Shown: positions 51,392 through 61,895, counted from the stretch's first letter. The stretch: DNA of 64,000 bases from Pseudobacteroides sp. (GCF_036567765.1 NZ_DATCTU010000104.1:62001-126000); one strand, 5' to 3'. The notes: a model not told the origin generated them from the letters alone. Numbers and translations are program-made.

Positions 51392-53059
51392 CTACCTTCC
51401 TGAAACCCCGACACGGTTTACCAGAGTATCATATATCTCACTTAAGGTTGAAATCATCTTAGCAGCTGCCGTATAGGCGTGCTGATATTTGACCATGTTA
51501 GCCATTTCTTCGTTCAAAGATACCCCTTGAACCGAAGTTCTTCTGTTCTCAATCTGTCCGATTATAACATCCTGCGTCTTTGATATCTGCATAGCCTGCT
51601 GGGTATCTATACCCAGGGTGGATATCATAGCCTTCATATAATCCTCAGGAGTACCTTCCATAAAAAGGTGACCGTTATGCCTCATATTTATAAGATTCAA
51701 AAGGTTTGAGCCATCCTCAGCAAGTCCTGAAGTGGTGGACGCTGCCACATTATACTCTCCGCTTTCTTCATGAATAAGATCTGCACTTATCGAAAAGTTT
51801 TTTGCAGTCATTTTGCTATATATATTACCTATATCATTTACTGTTGAAGCACTTCCTATAAATTCTGATGTGTAAACCTCGGACACGGCATTCTGTATCG
51901 GTGACCATCCTTTCACCGTAAAAAATCTTATACCTGTGGGGCTTAAAGACCCACCCGGTTTTTTCATCCCAAAGCCGTCTGCGTGGCCTGAAGTAGTCTT
52001 TGTATATACCGTATTATTTGAATCATCTGTATGAATTGTAATACCCTCGTTCATAGCAAGAGCAAACTTTCTGACAAATTCGTTAAGCTTCTTTACATAA
52101 AACGGCACGCCTTTATAGTTCGGAGATGCTCCGTTGCCCTGATCCACCCCTTCATTTCCATCCCTCATATCAAGGTATCCCTTAAGTTCACCGCCTCTTA
52201 CCTCCAGTGAATTGCCATCTTCCCATGAAACGTCATAAAGATTCTCTATGTCTTCATCAACATTGATCTTTTTATCCCTTTGTTCTACTTTAAGTGCAGA
52301 TAGATTATAATGATCTATGAAAGCTTTTCCATTTATAGTAACTAAAAAGTGCTTTTCATCCTGTCCGTTGGGAAGCTTTCCTACAGTTACCTCAGAGGCT
52401 TGAACATTTATAAGCTTGGATAGCTTATCCACCAGGTAGGTCCTCTGGTCCCTCAAATCATTTGCTTTATTGTTATCAAGCTCAGCTGCAAATATTTGTT
52501 TATTTAGCTGCTGAATCTGTTTTCCATAAGAATTGATTTCATCTACTTTTATTTTTATATCATAATTAAGATCCGACTGAAGCTTCTCCAAGTGAACTGC
52601 AACATTATTGAAATACTTGGTAAGGGTTATGCCCTCACCTATTAGAAGTTTTCTTGCGGCAGTACTGCTAGGATCCTTTGACAGCTCCTGAACAGCTGTA
52701 AAATAATCGTTTATTACTACATTGAAACCGCTGTTCGAGGGTTCATTAAAGGTTTTTTCTATATCCATCAGCTGTATAGCCTTAACTCCCCATTCTCCCA
52801 GAGTATCACTCTCACTCCAGAATTTGAAGTCCAGGTAATCATCATGTATCCTGTCTACAGATGCCCCATATGATCCTGTCCCTATCATTCCTGTCCCGTC
52901 ATGTACCGACATTGCCGGTAATGCTTTTTGCACAGACATCTGCCTTGAATATCCCGGCGTATTTACATTATTTATATTATGATTTATAACATCCAGCCCT
53001 CTCTGAGCTGTGTATAATCCGTTAGAGGCTACATTAAGGCCAAAAAACGAAGATCTCAT
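51392..53059 (-). CDS. flgK: Hook-associated protein FlgK, standard copy
   Basis: 555 residues. The rod-type N-terminus FFGLNVASNGLYTAQRGLDV with INHNINNVNTPGYSRQM and the C-terminal SLNEEMANMVKYQHAYTAAA are the FlgK landmarks. It forms the hook-side junction. A second, longer FlgK lies 82 bases upstream, giving a tandem pair. Confidence 0.95.
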   Translation of the reverse strand: MRSSFFGLNVASNGLYTAQRGLDVINHNINNVNTPGYSRQMSVQKALPAMSVHDGTGMIGTGSYGASVDRIHDDYLDFKFWSESDTLGEWGVKAIQLMDIEKTFNEPSNSGFNVVINDYFTAVQELSKDPSSTAARKLLIGEGITLTKYFNNVAVHLEKLQSDLNYDIKIKVDEINSYGKQIQQLNKQIFAAELDNNKANDLRDQRTYLVDKLSKLINVQASEVTVGKLPNGQDEKHFLVTINGKAFIDHYNLSALKVEQRDKKINVDEDIENLYDVSWEDGNSLEVRGGELKGYLDMRDGNEGVDQGNGASPNYKGVPFYVKKLNEFVRKFALAMNEGITIHTDDSNNTVYTKTTSGHADGFGMKKPGGSLSPTGIRFFTVKGWSPIQNAVSEVYTSEFIGSASTVNDIGNIYSKMTAKNFSISADLIHEESGEYNVAASTTSGLAEDGSNLLNLINMRHNGHLFMEGTPEDYMKAMISTLGIDTQQAMQISKTQDVIIGQIENRRTSVQGVSLNEEMANMVKYQHAYTAAAKMISTLSEIYDTLVNRVGVSGR

Positions 53060-53141
53060 AGCACTTTCCTCCTGTTGTCATAGGTAGGTTATTCCGTTCT
53101 TTAATACTTTTAATGAATTTTAACATTTATTATGAAGATCA

Positions 53142-55211
53142 TTACCTTCCCACAAGTCCTAACCTATTGACTATTGAATCAAACATTTCATCAAAAACGT
53201 TGAGCACTCTGGCTGCTGCGTTATATGCAAACTGATATTTCATCATGTTAGTCATTTCTTCATCCATCGAAACACTGGTAATAGATTGTCGTGCACTGTC
53301 TGCAGAATTCACTAAAGTAGTCTGTCCTATGGATGCAGTACGGGCCTCTGACCCTCCGTTACCGATATCTCCTATAATAGAGCGGTAGAAGTCATCCATA
53401 TTCTGAATATTGGAGGTATTGCCAAGGATAGCCTTATGTCTTAAGCTATAAATGCTTGCCGCTACTGTATTGTCGCCCACAGAGCCATTTATTGATGTAA
53501 CAATATTTTTTAAATCCGATAGCTTTGGATTTATCATTATATTCCCCATTTGCATCGGGTAATACGGATTGATTGGAACAAAGAAATCTACTCCATTTAC
53601 CCCGTCCAATGTAAATCCGCTTCTATGAAGGCTGTTTACTTCCCTTGTCAATGTATTAACCAGGAGATTCATCTTGTTTTTCAGGTTGGATACTATATCA
53701 TTTGAATCGATTATATTTCCGTATATACTATTTCTTATTCCTTCTGAAACACTGTCTATAACAGTGGTATCGGAAGATGCATTATCTATAAATCTTCCCC
53801 CGCTTGCATCAGTGAATCCCTTTAAGGCCATCTTATTAGATATATCGGAAATAACTACGGTATTTATCCTGTCATTCTTAAGCTGGGTTCCCAATGTATT
53901 CAGCCCGGTTGTATCTACCGAATTGTTTGAATAAACTATAAATTGTCTTGACACATTTCTCCAATCGGTAAGAGTATCTACCGCGTCTGCCGCAATTTGG
54001 GCATCTTGCAGTGCCGGAGCAGCCACACCGGTTGCAGTTGTATTGTTAAAGCTTATACCTGTACCAAGCAGGGTATATCCTATATGATCCTTAAACGCTT
54101 GCAGATCTGGTACATAGACCCCGTTTGCGTTAAGTGATACATTCTCAAATGTAGTGGGTGTTGTCATACCTGTACTGTCAAATGTAACATAACCTAGTCT
54201 GACCCCAATACCCCTATTGGTGTAATCCCTTACGATAGAATCGATTTTGTCATACAGCTCGTCTCTTCTTGCCGGGCTGTCATCTGTATTAAATGCAAAT
54301 ACCAGGTCAATTTTGTCATTGGGAGCTCCGTTTTCAAAGCTGCCTATTGTTCCTGCTACTTCCCCTCTTGATTCCATAAGACCTTTTATTACACCATTTT
54401 TTATGGGAACAATGGTACCTGTCTTTTCCAATGCCACTGCAGAAAACATACTTCCAGGCTCATTTTCTACGATTTTCAATCTTTCACTTACTCCGCGGTT
54501 TACAAGAAAATATCCCCCGATTGTTATATCTATCTGACCATCCTGTGTTTCATTAATGACACAGTCCGCAAGTTTGGATACCCTATCTAACAGCAGGTTT
54601 CTCTGATCTCTCAAATCATTTGCACTGTCTCCTGCAGTCTCAATAGACAATATCTTTACGTTAAGATCAGCAATATTTTTTGTTATACCGTTAATCTCTG
54701 CAACTTTTATCCTAATTTCAGAATCCAAATCAGACTGCAGCTTGTCAAACTGATTTCCCAAGTGATTCATGTAATGGACCAAAGATTCTCCTCTTTGACG
54801 TACCAGTGCTCTTGTGGTAAGGCTCTCAGGATTTTTTGAAAGCTCATGCCAGGAGTCCCAGTACTGGTTCATTACAGTCTGAAGCCCATCATTCATTGGT
54901 TCACCCATTATGGCCTGTATATCGGTAAATGTTTTCTCCCTTGTTTCCCAGTACCCAAGGCTCTCACTTTCAATTCTGTAGACATTGTCCAAAAATGAAT
55001 GCCTGATTTGCCTGATTTTTTGGACATCCGCACCCAAACCAAGCTCATAACCGCTTTCCTTCTGATAATGAGAATCCTTTAATACCAACTGCTGTCTTAC
55101 ATACCCGGGTGTATTTACATTGGATATATTATGTCCCGTAACGGACAATCCTCTATCATTTACATAGAGTCCTGATCTGGCTATCTCAATACTGGCAAAA
55201 CTTACGCCCAT
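53142..55211 (-). CDS. Second FlgK with inserted von Willebrand A-like domain
   Basis: 689 residues. FlgK landmarks at both ends: IARSGLYVNDRGLSVTGHNI, SNVNTPGYVRQQ and the C-terminal SVTSVSMDEEMTN-type helix (here SITSVSMDEEMTNMMKYQFA). Residues about 300-500 replace part of the variable region with a vWA-like fold: KIDLVFAFNTDDSPARRDEL, then VRLGYVTFDSTG, RQFIVYSNNS, INTVVISDISNK and GGRFIDNASSD. The metal site DxSxS reads NTDDS, so metal binding may be changed. It probably sits at the hook junction and offers a binding surface. Confidence 0.9.
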   Translation of the reverse strand: MGVSFASIEIARSGLYVNDRGLSVTGHNISNVNTPGYVRQQLVLKDSHYQKESGYELGLGADVQKIRQIRHSFLDNVYRIESESLGYWETREKTFTDIQAIMGEPMNDGLQTVMNQYWDSWHELSKNPESLTTRALVRQRGESLVHYMNHLGNQFDKLQSDLDSEIRIKVAEINGITKNIADLNVKILSIETAGDSANDLRDQRNLLLDRVSKLADCVINETQDGQIDITIGGYFLVNRGVSERLKIVENEPGSMFSAVALEKTGTIVPIKNGVIKGLMESRGEVAGTIGSFENGAPNDKIDLVFAFNTDDSPARRDELYDKIDSIVRDYTNRGIGVRLGYVTFDSTGMTTPTTFENVSLNANGVYVPDLQAFKDHIGYTLLGTGISFNNTTATGVAAPALQDAQIAADAVDTLTDWRNVSRQFIVYSNNSVDTTGLNTLGTQLKNDRINTVVISDISNKMALKGFTDASGGRFIDNASSDTTVIDSVSEGIRNSIYGNIIDSNDIVSNLKNKMNLLVNTLTREVNSLHRSGFTLDGVNGVDFFVPINPYYPMQMGNIMINPKLSDLKNIVTSINGSVGDNTVAASIYSLRHKAILGNTSNIQNMDDFYRSIIGDIGNGGSEARTASIGQTTLVNSADSARQSITSVSMDEEMTNMMKYQFAYNAAARVLNVFDEMFDSIVNRLGLVGR

Positions 55212-55275
55212 TTTTTACACCCCTTGTTATATGAAAAGTGTTTATGATATTGGATTATTCACCTTTCGTTTATTC

Positions 55276-55773
55276 CTAAATTTTAAAGTCAAATCTGCTT
55301 TCCGATTTAACACTTGACTTTTCCCCATCAATACCGTAATTGTTGTCCTGGCTTCCTGCATCTGCAAAAAGATTCAATGAAAAATTAATATAGTCCAGTG
55401 AATTTCTAATAAGTTTGGAGTTTAGATCATTAAGCTCCTTAAGCCCACAAATAAGCTTGTTTAGTCCTTCCTGACGTTCTAAAAGCTTGTCCTTTAAAGG
55501 CCCATCCGTCATTTCAATAAGTTTAGTCAGATTTATTTCATCAGTCTTCATCTTTAAAGCTTTTGACATCTTATAAATAATAATCTCCCTTTGGTTCTCT
55601 ATCTGGGTAATTTTAATAATAAGTTTTTGCTCTGCCTGAACTATTTTTTCCAGCTCACTTACCTTTCCATCAACTATGACTGCTGTTTTTTCTGTGGAAG
55701 TGCTAAAAATTTCTTTGTATATGTCAAGTTCCTGATCTAGAGTAACAATTAATTCATTAAATATTGAATCCAA
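55276..55773 (-). CDS. flgN: FlgN-like flagellar chaperone
   Basis: 165 residues from a TTG at 55773 that has GGGGG ten bases upstream. The longer frame runs through a palindromic hairpin and is not used. It is all-helical with DQELDIYKEIFSTSTEKTAV and VSELEKIVQAEQKLI, then the FlgN-type GLNKLICGLKELNDLNSKLI. It guards FlgK and FlgL before export and lies 64 bases upstream of the flgK pair. Confidence 0.8.
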   Translation of the reverse strand: MDSIFNELIVTLDQELDIYKEIFSTSTEKTAVIVDGKVSELEKIVQAEQKLIIKITQIENQREIIIYKMSKALKMKTDEINLTKLIEMTDGPLKDKLLERQEGLNKLICGLKELNDLNSKLIRNSLDYINFSLNLFADAGSQDNNYGIDGEKSSVKSESRFDFKI

Positions 55774-55818
55774 AAAAATCAACCCCCAAATATAAGAAAT
55801 TCTCTCCTTATAGCATAT

Positions 55819-55842
55819 TTGCGGGATATGAATATCCCGCAA
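55819..55842. repeat. Hairpin between flgM and flgN
   Basis: TTGCGGGATAT pairs with ATATCCCGCAA around GA. It could reduce read-through from flgM into flgN or stabilise the end of the flgM message. Confidence 0.55.
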
Positions 55843-55873
55843 AACTTATACAAACATTTATTTTTGCCCTCTA

Positions 55874-56167
55874 CTACTGCTGGCTATTTTTATTATTTAT
55901 TGAATCAATTAACTTATCTGCCAAATCACCACTGCTTATATTGTATTCTCCTTTGTCGTACTTCTCCTGTATGCTTTTAACCTTGTCCTGCCTGATATCC
56001 GGAATGTCCTTTAATGCTTTCAACGCTGTCTGGAAGTCCTTAGCCTGGTTGGATATTGATAAGATATCCTTTTTTGCTGATGTTGCTTCTGTTTTGTCAA
56101 CCTTACCTACATTTTTGGTCTTGTTGTAGATCCCGGAGACTTTTGAAACATCTCCATTAATTCTCAT
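55874..56167 (-). CDS. flgM: Anti-sigma-28 factor FlgM
   Basis: 97 residues from the ATG at 56167 behind GGTGG. FlgM pattern: MRINGDVSKVSGIY start, DILSISNQAKDFQTALKALK, and the C-terminal sigma-binding part DKVKSIQEKYDKGEYNISSG. It holds sigma-D inactive until the hook is complete. Confidence 0.9.
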   Translation of the reverse strand: MRINGDVSKVSGIYNKTKNVGKVDKTEATSAKKDILSISNQAKDFQTALKALKDIPDIRQDKVKSIQEKYDKGEYNISSGDLADKLIDSINNKNSQQ

Positions 56168-56176
56168 AAATACCAC

Positions 56177-56568
56177 CTACCTTCAAAAATTTTAAATATG
56201 GTTTTACTTATATTTATATAAAATATATAAATTCAAAAGTTTAATTTACTTTTAAATAGTTATCTTTTGTTTAAATTTGGGAATTTTATAGAATATTGGC
56301 AATCCCCTATATATAATATTAACACATATTCATATCAATATCATCTTTAAAATTTTATAAAAATCTTTCTCTTATTATTTATATCGGCATTCCTGAAATT
56401 TAGTTTATAGTTTTGTATTATTTCTTTAATCCGCCTCCTTGAAACAATTGTAAATCTGCCCTATGACGTTTCAAAGCCATGTGTTTGAAACGCCATTTAT
56501 CCCTCAATAAGTTTATCGGAGTCAGGTTAATTCTTCTTTACACTTTTTTGCAATAAAAATCAAATTTG
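56177..56568. other. Gene-free region between flgM and yvyF
   Basis: 392 bases, AT-rich. It contains a hairpin CGTTTCAAA/TTTGAAACG (56467-56492), which may end the yvyF transcript, and the flgM promoter region. I see no convincing sigma-28 box. Confidence 0.55.
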
Positions 56569-56994
56569 TTATTTATTTTTTTCATTTTTATTTAAAAATC
56601 TCATCTCAAATCCCTTTTTCCCACTTGTGTCAGAAGAAACTGATTCACTAATCTCATCAGCCGTTTTTTTCAAATCCTTTGTAAGCCCTCCAGCACAGAT
56701 ATCGCAGAATCTTCCACTCCTAATGGATTTGCCGCAGGACTCACAGGATAATATCATATTGGCTTCCCCGCCCGAAATCTCTAGTCGTCCTTCCCTTAAA
56801 TACCTGGTGATTTTCTGCACACTTATTTCCAGATCTTCTGAAACCTTGGCCATTGAAGTTCCCGGGTATTTATAAAGATATTCCTTTACCCTCTTAAAAT
56901 CGTCCTCGTCAGCCTTAATACAATCGGGGCAAATCGGTTTTCCAGCGTAATTATAGATTTGCCCGCATCTTTTACAATTTCTAATGTCCGGCAT
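56569..56994 (-). CDS. yvyF: YvyF-like flagellar operon protein (TIGR03826)
   Basis: 141 residues. The N-terminal zinc ribbon is CKRCGQIYNYAGKPICPDC. A winged-helix-like stretch follows (VKEYLYKYPGTSMAKVSEDL, KITRYLREGRLE), then a second CESCGKSIRSGRFCDICAGG. The family lies between comF and flgM in Bacillus (comFC-yvyF-flgM), the same order as here. Its function is unknown; the DNA-binding look suggests a regulator. Confidence 0.88.
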   Translation of the reverse strand: MPDIRNCKRCGQIYNYAGKPICPDCIKADEDDFKRVKEYLYKYPGTSMAKVSEDLEISVQKITRYLREGRLEISGGEANMILSCESCGKSIRSGRFCDICAGGLTKDLKKTADEISESVSSDTSGKKGFEMRFLNKNEKNK

Positions 56995-57011
56995 ATTAAT
57001 CCTCCATTCGT

Positions 57012-57677
57012 TTATATAAACTTTTTGCCTGAAGCAATGGCAACAGCAGTAACTTCTATTGCACCTGATTCTTTAAGAACTCTGCTGCATTCCGATAAAG
57101 TACTTCCGGTAGTCAATATATCGTCAACCAAAAACACTTTCCTTCCTTTAACCTTTTCCGGATAAACAACCCTAAAGGCCCCCTCTACGTTTCTAGCCCT
57201 TAAACTCTTATTCATCAGACTTTGGACTCCAGTACTTTTTATCTTTTTTAAAACATAAGACTTTTCACTAATCCTTAATACCTTGCTGATATATCTGGAA
57301 ATCAAATATGATTGGTTATATCCTCTTTCAATTTGCCTGTCTTTATTTAGTGGAATACTCATTATTATGTCTTCATTTTTGACCTTGATAACTTTTATTA
57401 TCTTTAGTGCCAAAAGCCTTCCAAAAGTCCTGTAATATACAGATTTGTTCCTGAATTTATAACGCCTTAGTGCATCCTTCATTATACCATTGTATTCACA
57501 AAGACATATGCAGTTATCAAATGAATACATGGGTCCTAATTCAAAGACCCTGTCCTCAAGAAAGAGTATATTTCCGTAGCAATCATCACATATGGAAATT
57601 TCTTTGCTAAACTCTAGCAGTTCCCCGCAAAATATGCATTTCATCGGAAATATCAAATTAATAAGTTGTTTCACCAT
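57012..57677 (-). CDS. comF: ComF family phosphoribosyltransferase-like protein
   Basis: 221 residues. The zinc site is CIFCGELLEFSKEISICDDC. The PRPP loop VFLVDDILTTGSTLSECSRV lies near residue 185, and SIPLNKDRQIERGYNQSYLI is the conserved middle. ComFC relatives take part in DNA uptake or recombination. It is 17 bases upstream of yvyF and 172 bases beyond recD2. Confidence 0.92.
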   Translation of the reverse strand: MVKQLINLIFPMKCIFCGELLEFSKEISICDDCYGNILFLEDRVFELGPMYSFDNCICLCEYNGIMKDALRRYKFRNKSVYYRTFGRLLALKIIKVIKVKNEDIIMSIPLNKDRQIERGYNQSYLISRYISKVLRISEKSYVLKKIKSTGVQSLMNKSLRARNVEGAFRVVYPEKVKGRKVFLVDDILTTGSTLSECSRVLKESGAIEVTAVAIASGKKFI

Positions 57678-57849
57678 ATAATGCCTTTCAATAATTGATA
57701 GGTTTATAATATATATCGGTATTTACTTATTTTTTAGATAACCATAGTTTTAAAATTTTTTTGTTTTTTAGAATTGAAAAGAATATTGGAAGTTAAATTT
57801 AATAGAAGGAATGTATATTTTTAGTCATGAAAAAAAGCAATGACCAGGC

Positions 57850-60078
57850 TTAGAAGCATATTCCTGCAAACCCACTAATTAGCCTTTCCGAAAGGCTTGA
57901 ATATCTCTGCATCTCTTTTAGATTATTTATCATAAGCCTGAGGACATTTTCATAACCCACAAGTATAACCATATCCTTAGCCCTAGTAATAGCTGTATAA
58001 AGAAGATTCCTAGTAAGAAGTATCTCAGGTCCGCTGTATAAAGGAATAATTACCGCCGGAAATTCACTTCCCTGGCTTTTATGAATAGTAATAGCGTAAG
58101 CAAGCTCTAACTCATCTAAAATACTGAAGTCATACTCAACAATTTTGTCATCATCAAACAAGACCTTCACAAAATGCTCATCATTATCAATTTCGATAAT
58201 AATGCCTGTATCTCCATTAAATACTCCTTGACCCTCACTGGTAAAAAGCCCAGACTTTTCCCATCTGATAGTATAATTATTTCTTATTTGCATAACCCTG
58301 TCACCTTCACGGAATACAAAATCCCTGTATGCTTTCTCCCTCTTTGTCCGCTCCTCAGGATTCAGGTATTTTTGCAGCACTTTGTTCATGTTCAACACAC
58401 CAGTAGGCCCTTTCTTTGTAGGTGTAAGGACCTGTATTTGCTTCATGGGATCGTAGTCGTATTTTGCAGGAAGCCTTTTATAGCATAGTTCTGCAATGGT
58501 GGAAACAATTTGATCTCCACTATTTCGCGGCATAAAAAAGAAATCCTTGCCCTTTACATTTAAGTGCGGCAAATCCCCCTTATTTATCCTGTGTGCATTA
58601 ACCACTATCATACTTTCTTCAGCTTGTCTGAAAATTTCAGTCAATCTTACTATTCCAATCATATTGCTGGATATAATGTCCTTTAGCACACAACCCGGTC
58701 CCACCGAAGGCAGCTGGTCAACATCTCCAACCAGTATGAGCCTCGTTCCAGGTTCAATAGCTTTTAAAAGACTGTTCATAAGTATTATATCAACCATTGA
58801 CATCTCATCCACTATTATGGCATCTGCCTCAATTGGGTTTGAGTCAGACTTGGTAAAAACCATTTCATCATTATCGGAGCTGTATCCGATTTCCAGCAGC
58901 CTATGAATAGTCTTAGCTTCAAAACCTGTAGTTTCAGTCATCCTCTTTGCAGCTCTGCCCGTGGGAGCAGTAAGTGCGACATTAAAGCCGTCCCTTTGCA
59001 TGAGCTTTATTATGCTTTTTATTATGGTGGTTTTCCCAGTTCCCGGTCCTCCAGTAATTACAATTACTCCATGGGCCAAGGCCTCTTTTACTGCCACAAG
59101 CTGGTTTTCGGCAAATACAATTCCTTCTTCCTCCTGAATGTCATTTATCCTTTTTTCCAACTCTATAGCATCATTTTTAAATTCAACGGTGGAAAGCCCT
59201 ATCAATCTTTTGCACACAGACAGTTCAGCATTATAGAATGTACTTAGATATACCCTATTACCCTCCGCACTTTTATCCATATAAATGGCTTTATCCAAAA
59301 GAAGCTTTATGCAGGCATCCCTTATCTGATCAATTTCAACTTCCAAAAGCTGTGATGTAAGCTCAAGAAGTTTTTCTTCCGGAAGATAAGTATGTCCATT
59401 CACGGCAGATTGAGTCAAGACATGTTTAATTCCGCTGCATACCCTGTATATGGACATTGGATCAATACCAAGACTCATTGCCAGCCTATCTGCAATTTTA
59501 AATGTTATTCCGAAAATTTGCTCCGAGAGCTTATATGGGTTTTCTTTTATTTCGTCAATAGCCCTATCCCCAAAAATCTTATATATTTTCATAGAATGGA
59601 CAGGGCTTATACCATACTCCTGAAAAAAGAGCATGACATTTCTAAGCCCCTGCTGCTCATTGAAGTCTTGTCCTATCTTAATAGCCTTTTCTAGGCTGAT
59701 GCCTCTAATCAGCGATAATTGCTGAGGCTTGAAACCTATTATATTTAATGTATCATCTCCGAATTTCTTAACTATTTTAGCCGCCGTAGCAGGCCCTATT
59801 CCCTTTAGCACCCCCGATGCAAGATATTTTTCAATAGCATCAGCTGTCTTTGGCAGAAGCTTTTCATAACACTCCACCTTTAGCTGTTCACCGTAATCGG
59901 GATGTTCAACCCACTTACCTATAATTTTTATGGACTCTCCGATACTGATAAAAGGCATAAATCCTACGGCAGTTATTATTTCTTTATCATCCTTTACATC
60001 GCAAACAGTATAGCCATTTGCTTCATTTGTATATATAATATCTTCAACGATTCCTTCTATAGTAACTAATGCATTCAC
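57850..60078 (-). CDS. recD2: RecD2-type DNA helicase
   Basis: 742 residues from a GTG at 60078 (GAGGAG nine bases upstream; an ATG seven codons earlier lacks a ribosome site). An N-terminal OB-like domain, the helix-hairpin-helix GIGPATAAKIVKKFG, and two RecA-like domains are visible: Walker A ITGGPGTGKTTIIKSI, motif Ia ALTAPTGRAAKRM, motif II IIVDEMSMVD, motif III LVGDVDQLPSVGPG and the C-terminal AYAITIHKSQGSEF with TAITRAK. RecD2 is a 5'-3' helicase for DNA repair without RecBC. Confidence 0.95.
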   Translation of the reverse strand: MNALVTIEGIVEDIIYTNEANGYTVCDVKDDKEIITAVGFMPFISIGESIKIIGKWVEHPDYGEQLKVECYEKLLPKTADAIEKYLASGVLKGIGPATAAKIVKKFGDDTLNIIGFKPQQLSLIRGISLEKAIKIGQDFNEQQGLRNVMLFFQEYGISPVHSMKIYKIFGDRAIDEIKENPYKLSEQIFGITFKIADRLAMSLGIDPMSIYRVCSGIKHVLTQSAVNGHTYLPEEKLLELTSQLLEVEIDQIRDACIKLLLDKAIYMDKSAEGNRVYLSTFYNAELSVCKRLIGLSTVEFKNDAIELEKRINDIQEEEGIVFAENQLVAVKEALAHGVIVITGGPGTGKTTIIKSIIKLMQRDGFNVALTAPTGRAAKRMTETTGFEAKTIHRLLEIGYSSDNDEMVFTKSDSNPIEADAIIVDEMSMVDIILMNSLLKAIEPGTRLILVGDVDQLPSVGPGCVLKDIISSNMIGIVRLTEIFRQAEESMIVVNAHRINKGDLPHLNVKGKDFFFMPRNSGDQIVSTIAELCYKRLPAKYDYDPMKQIQVLTPTKKGPTGVLNMNKVLQKYLNPEERTKREKAYRDFVFREGDRVMQIRNNYTIRWEKSGLFTSEGQGVFNGDTGIIIEIDNDEHFVKVLFDDDKIVEYDFSILDELELAYAITIHKSQGSEFPAVIIPLYSGPEILLTRNLLYTAITRAKDMVILVGYENVLRLMINNLKEMQRYSSLSERLISGFAGICF

Positions 60079-60196
60079 CTTTACATGCTCCTCATGCATT
60101 CTTATTTGTTTGTATTATTTATTGTTCTAAACACACTTACTATAATACCAGATAGAATGCCACCAATCAAATTATATAAAGTAAACGGACATAAGT

Positions 60197-60245
60197 AAAA
60201 GGCTAGATCTTACAAGGTATATCCTTATAAAATCGAGCCTTTTTG
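60197..60245 (-). terminator. Terminator of the metK-60257 unit
   Basis: Minus strand AAAAAGGCTCGAT pairs with ATCTAGCCTTTT (one mismatch) 12 bases beyond the small gene. Confidence 0.8.
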
Positions 60246-60256
60246 TCTAATTTACC

Positions 60257-60613
60257 TTAATTTGCTTTAATTTCTTCAAATATCAATTCCTTCTCATCCC
60301 TATTAAAAACTTCAATCATATCATGATTATTTTTTAACTTTTTTAATATTTTTAAGGTTTCATCCTCGGAGCCCATGTCCACTATATAGAGTTTGCCGTT
60401 GGAAACAATATCCCTTGCCGTTTCTCCCGATAGTATTGTCTTTACAATACCTTCCACATTATCCTGCTGGTTTTTTATCAATATTACCAGTTTCACGTCG
60501 ATATTTGAGGATTTTTTCCTTTTTGGAAACGACTCAATGATACTAATAATAAGTGATAACATACCATAAACCGCAAAAAGATACACAAGTAATTCAGGTA
60601 TCAGCTCAAACAA
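60257..60613 (-). CDS. Small membrane-anchored protein resembling the start of a GT2 glycosyltransferase
   Basis: 118 residues from a TTG at 60613 with GGAGG eight bases upstream. One hydrophobic segment (residues about 8-26) precedes a cytoplasmic domain VKLVILIKNQQDNVEGIVKT and KLYIVDMGSEDETLKILKKL. This pattern resembles the nucleotide-binding beginning of GT2 transferases (VDxGSxDxT) but stops before the catalytic part. It may be a degenerate or regulatory relative. It follows metK by 88 bases. Confidence 0.6.
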   Translation of the reverse strand: MFELIPELLVYLFAVYGMLSLIISIIESFPKRKKSSNIDVKLVILIKNQQDNVEGIVKTILSGETARDIVSNGKLYIVDMGSEDETLKILKKLKNNHDMIEVFNRDEKELIFEEIKAN

Positions 60614-60701
60614 TTTAAACACCTCCTTAAATCAAGTTATTAAGGAAATGCATAATTGGTTACAGTAAATGTGTTGTATATAAACAGCAATTATACACTG
60701 A

Positions 60702-61895
60702 TTATATTAACTCTGCTTCCTTTTTGAGCACTTCAGCCTTATCAGTCATTTCCCATGACAATTCAGCATCAGTGCGTCCAAAGTGTCCGTATGCAGCTGT
60801 TTTTCTATAAATAGGTCTTCTGAGATTTAATGTCTTAATTATACCTGCCGGCCTTAAATCAAAGTTCTTTTGAACCAATTTAACCAGCTTGTCCTCTGAG
60901 ATTTTGCCTGTTCCAAAAGTTTCAACCAAGATTGATACCGGTTTAGCAACACCTATGGCATATGCCAGCTGAACTTCACATTTTCTTGCCAACCCTGCAG
61001 CAACTATATTCTTTGCTACATACCTTGCTGCGTATGCTGCTGAACGGTCAACCTTTGTGGGGTCCTTTCCTGAGAAAGCTCCGCCTCCATGTCTTGCATA
61101 TCCGCCATACGTATCTACTATTATTTTTCTTCCTGTCAGTCCGGAGTCTCCCTGAGGACCTCCTACAACAAACCTTCCTGTTGGATTGATAAGGAACTTT
61201 GTATTTGAGTCTATAAGTTCTGCTGGGATTACCGGTCTAATAACATGCTCAACTATATCTTTTTCAATTGTGTCATGCTCAACGTCAGCACTATGCTGTG
61301 TAGATATTACAACAGTGTCTATCCTCACAGGCCTGTCGTTTTCATACTCAACCGTAACCTGTGATTTACCGTCAGGTCTCAAATAATTAACTACTCCAGC
61401 CTTTCTTATATCGCTCAGCTTCTTAACAAGCTTATGTGCCAATGAAATAGGCATAGGCATAAGTTCAGGGGTTTCATCACAAGCAAATCCAAACATCATA
61501 CCTTGATCACCTGCACCAATCGCTTCAATTTGGGCATCTGTCATCTCGCCTTTTTTTGCCTCAAGAGCCTTGTCCACTCCCATTGCAATATCAGGTGATT
61601 GCTCGTCTATTGATGTAATAACAGAACACGTTTCACTGTCAAAACCGTATTTTGCCCTGTCATAACCTATTTCCTTTATGGTATTTCTTACTATCTTTGG
61701 GATGTCAACATAACAACTTGTGGTAATCTCCCCCATAACCAGGACAAGACCTGTTGTTACTGCCGTTTCACAAGCTACTCTCGCATTAGGGTCTTTTTCA
61801 TATATAGCATCTAAAACTGCGTCAGATACCTGATCACAGATTTTATCCGGATGCCCTTCTGTAACTGATTCTGAAGTAAATAAAATTCTTCCCAT
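60702..61895 (-). CDS. metK: S-adenosylmethionine synthetase
   Basis: 397 residues from the ATG at 61895 (AGGAGG upstream); the longer frame runs into the riboswitch. The beginning [20 protein letters not shown], the signature [12 protein letters not shown], and [18 protein letters not shown] are unmistakable. It makes SAM from methionine and ATP. It is controlled by the SAM-I riboswitch in its leader. Confidence 0.97.
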   Translation of the reverse strand: MGRILFTSESVTEGHPDKICDQVSDAVLDAIYEKDPNARVACETAVTTGLVLVMGEITTSCYVDIPKIVRNTIKEIGYDRAKYGFDSETCSVITSIDEQSPDIAMGVDKALEAKKGEMTDAQIEAIGAGDQGMMFGFACDETPELMPMPISLAHKLVKKLSDIRKAGVVNYLRPDGKSQVTVEYENDRPVRIDTVVISTQHSADVEHDTIEKDIVEHVIRPVIPAELIDSNTKFLINPTGRFVVGGPQGDSGLTGRKIIVDTYGGYARHGGGAFSGKDPTKVDRSAAYAARYVAKNIVAAGLARKCEVQLAYAIGVAKPVSILVETFGTGKISEDKLVKLVQKNFDLRPAGIIKTLNLRRPIYRKTAAYGHFGRTDAELSWEMTDKAEVLKKEAELI

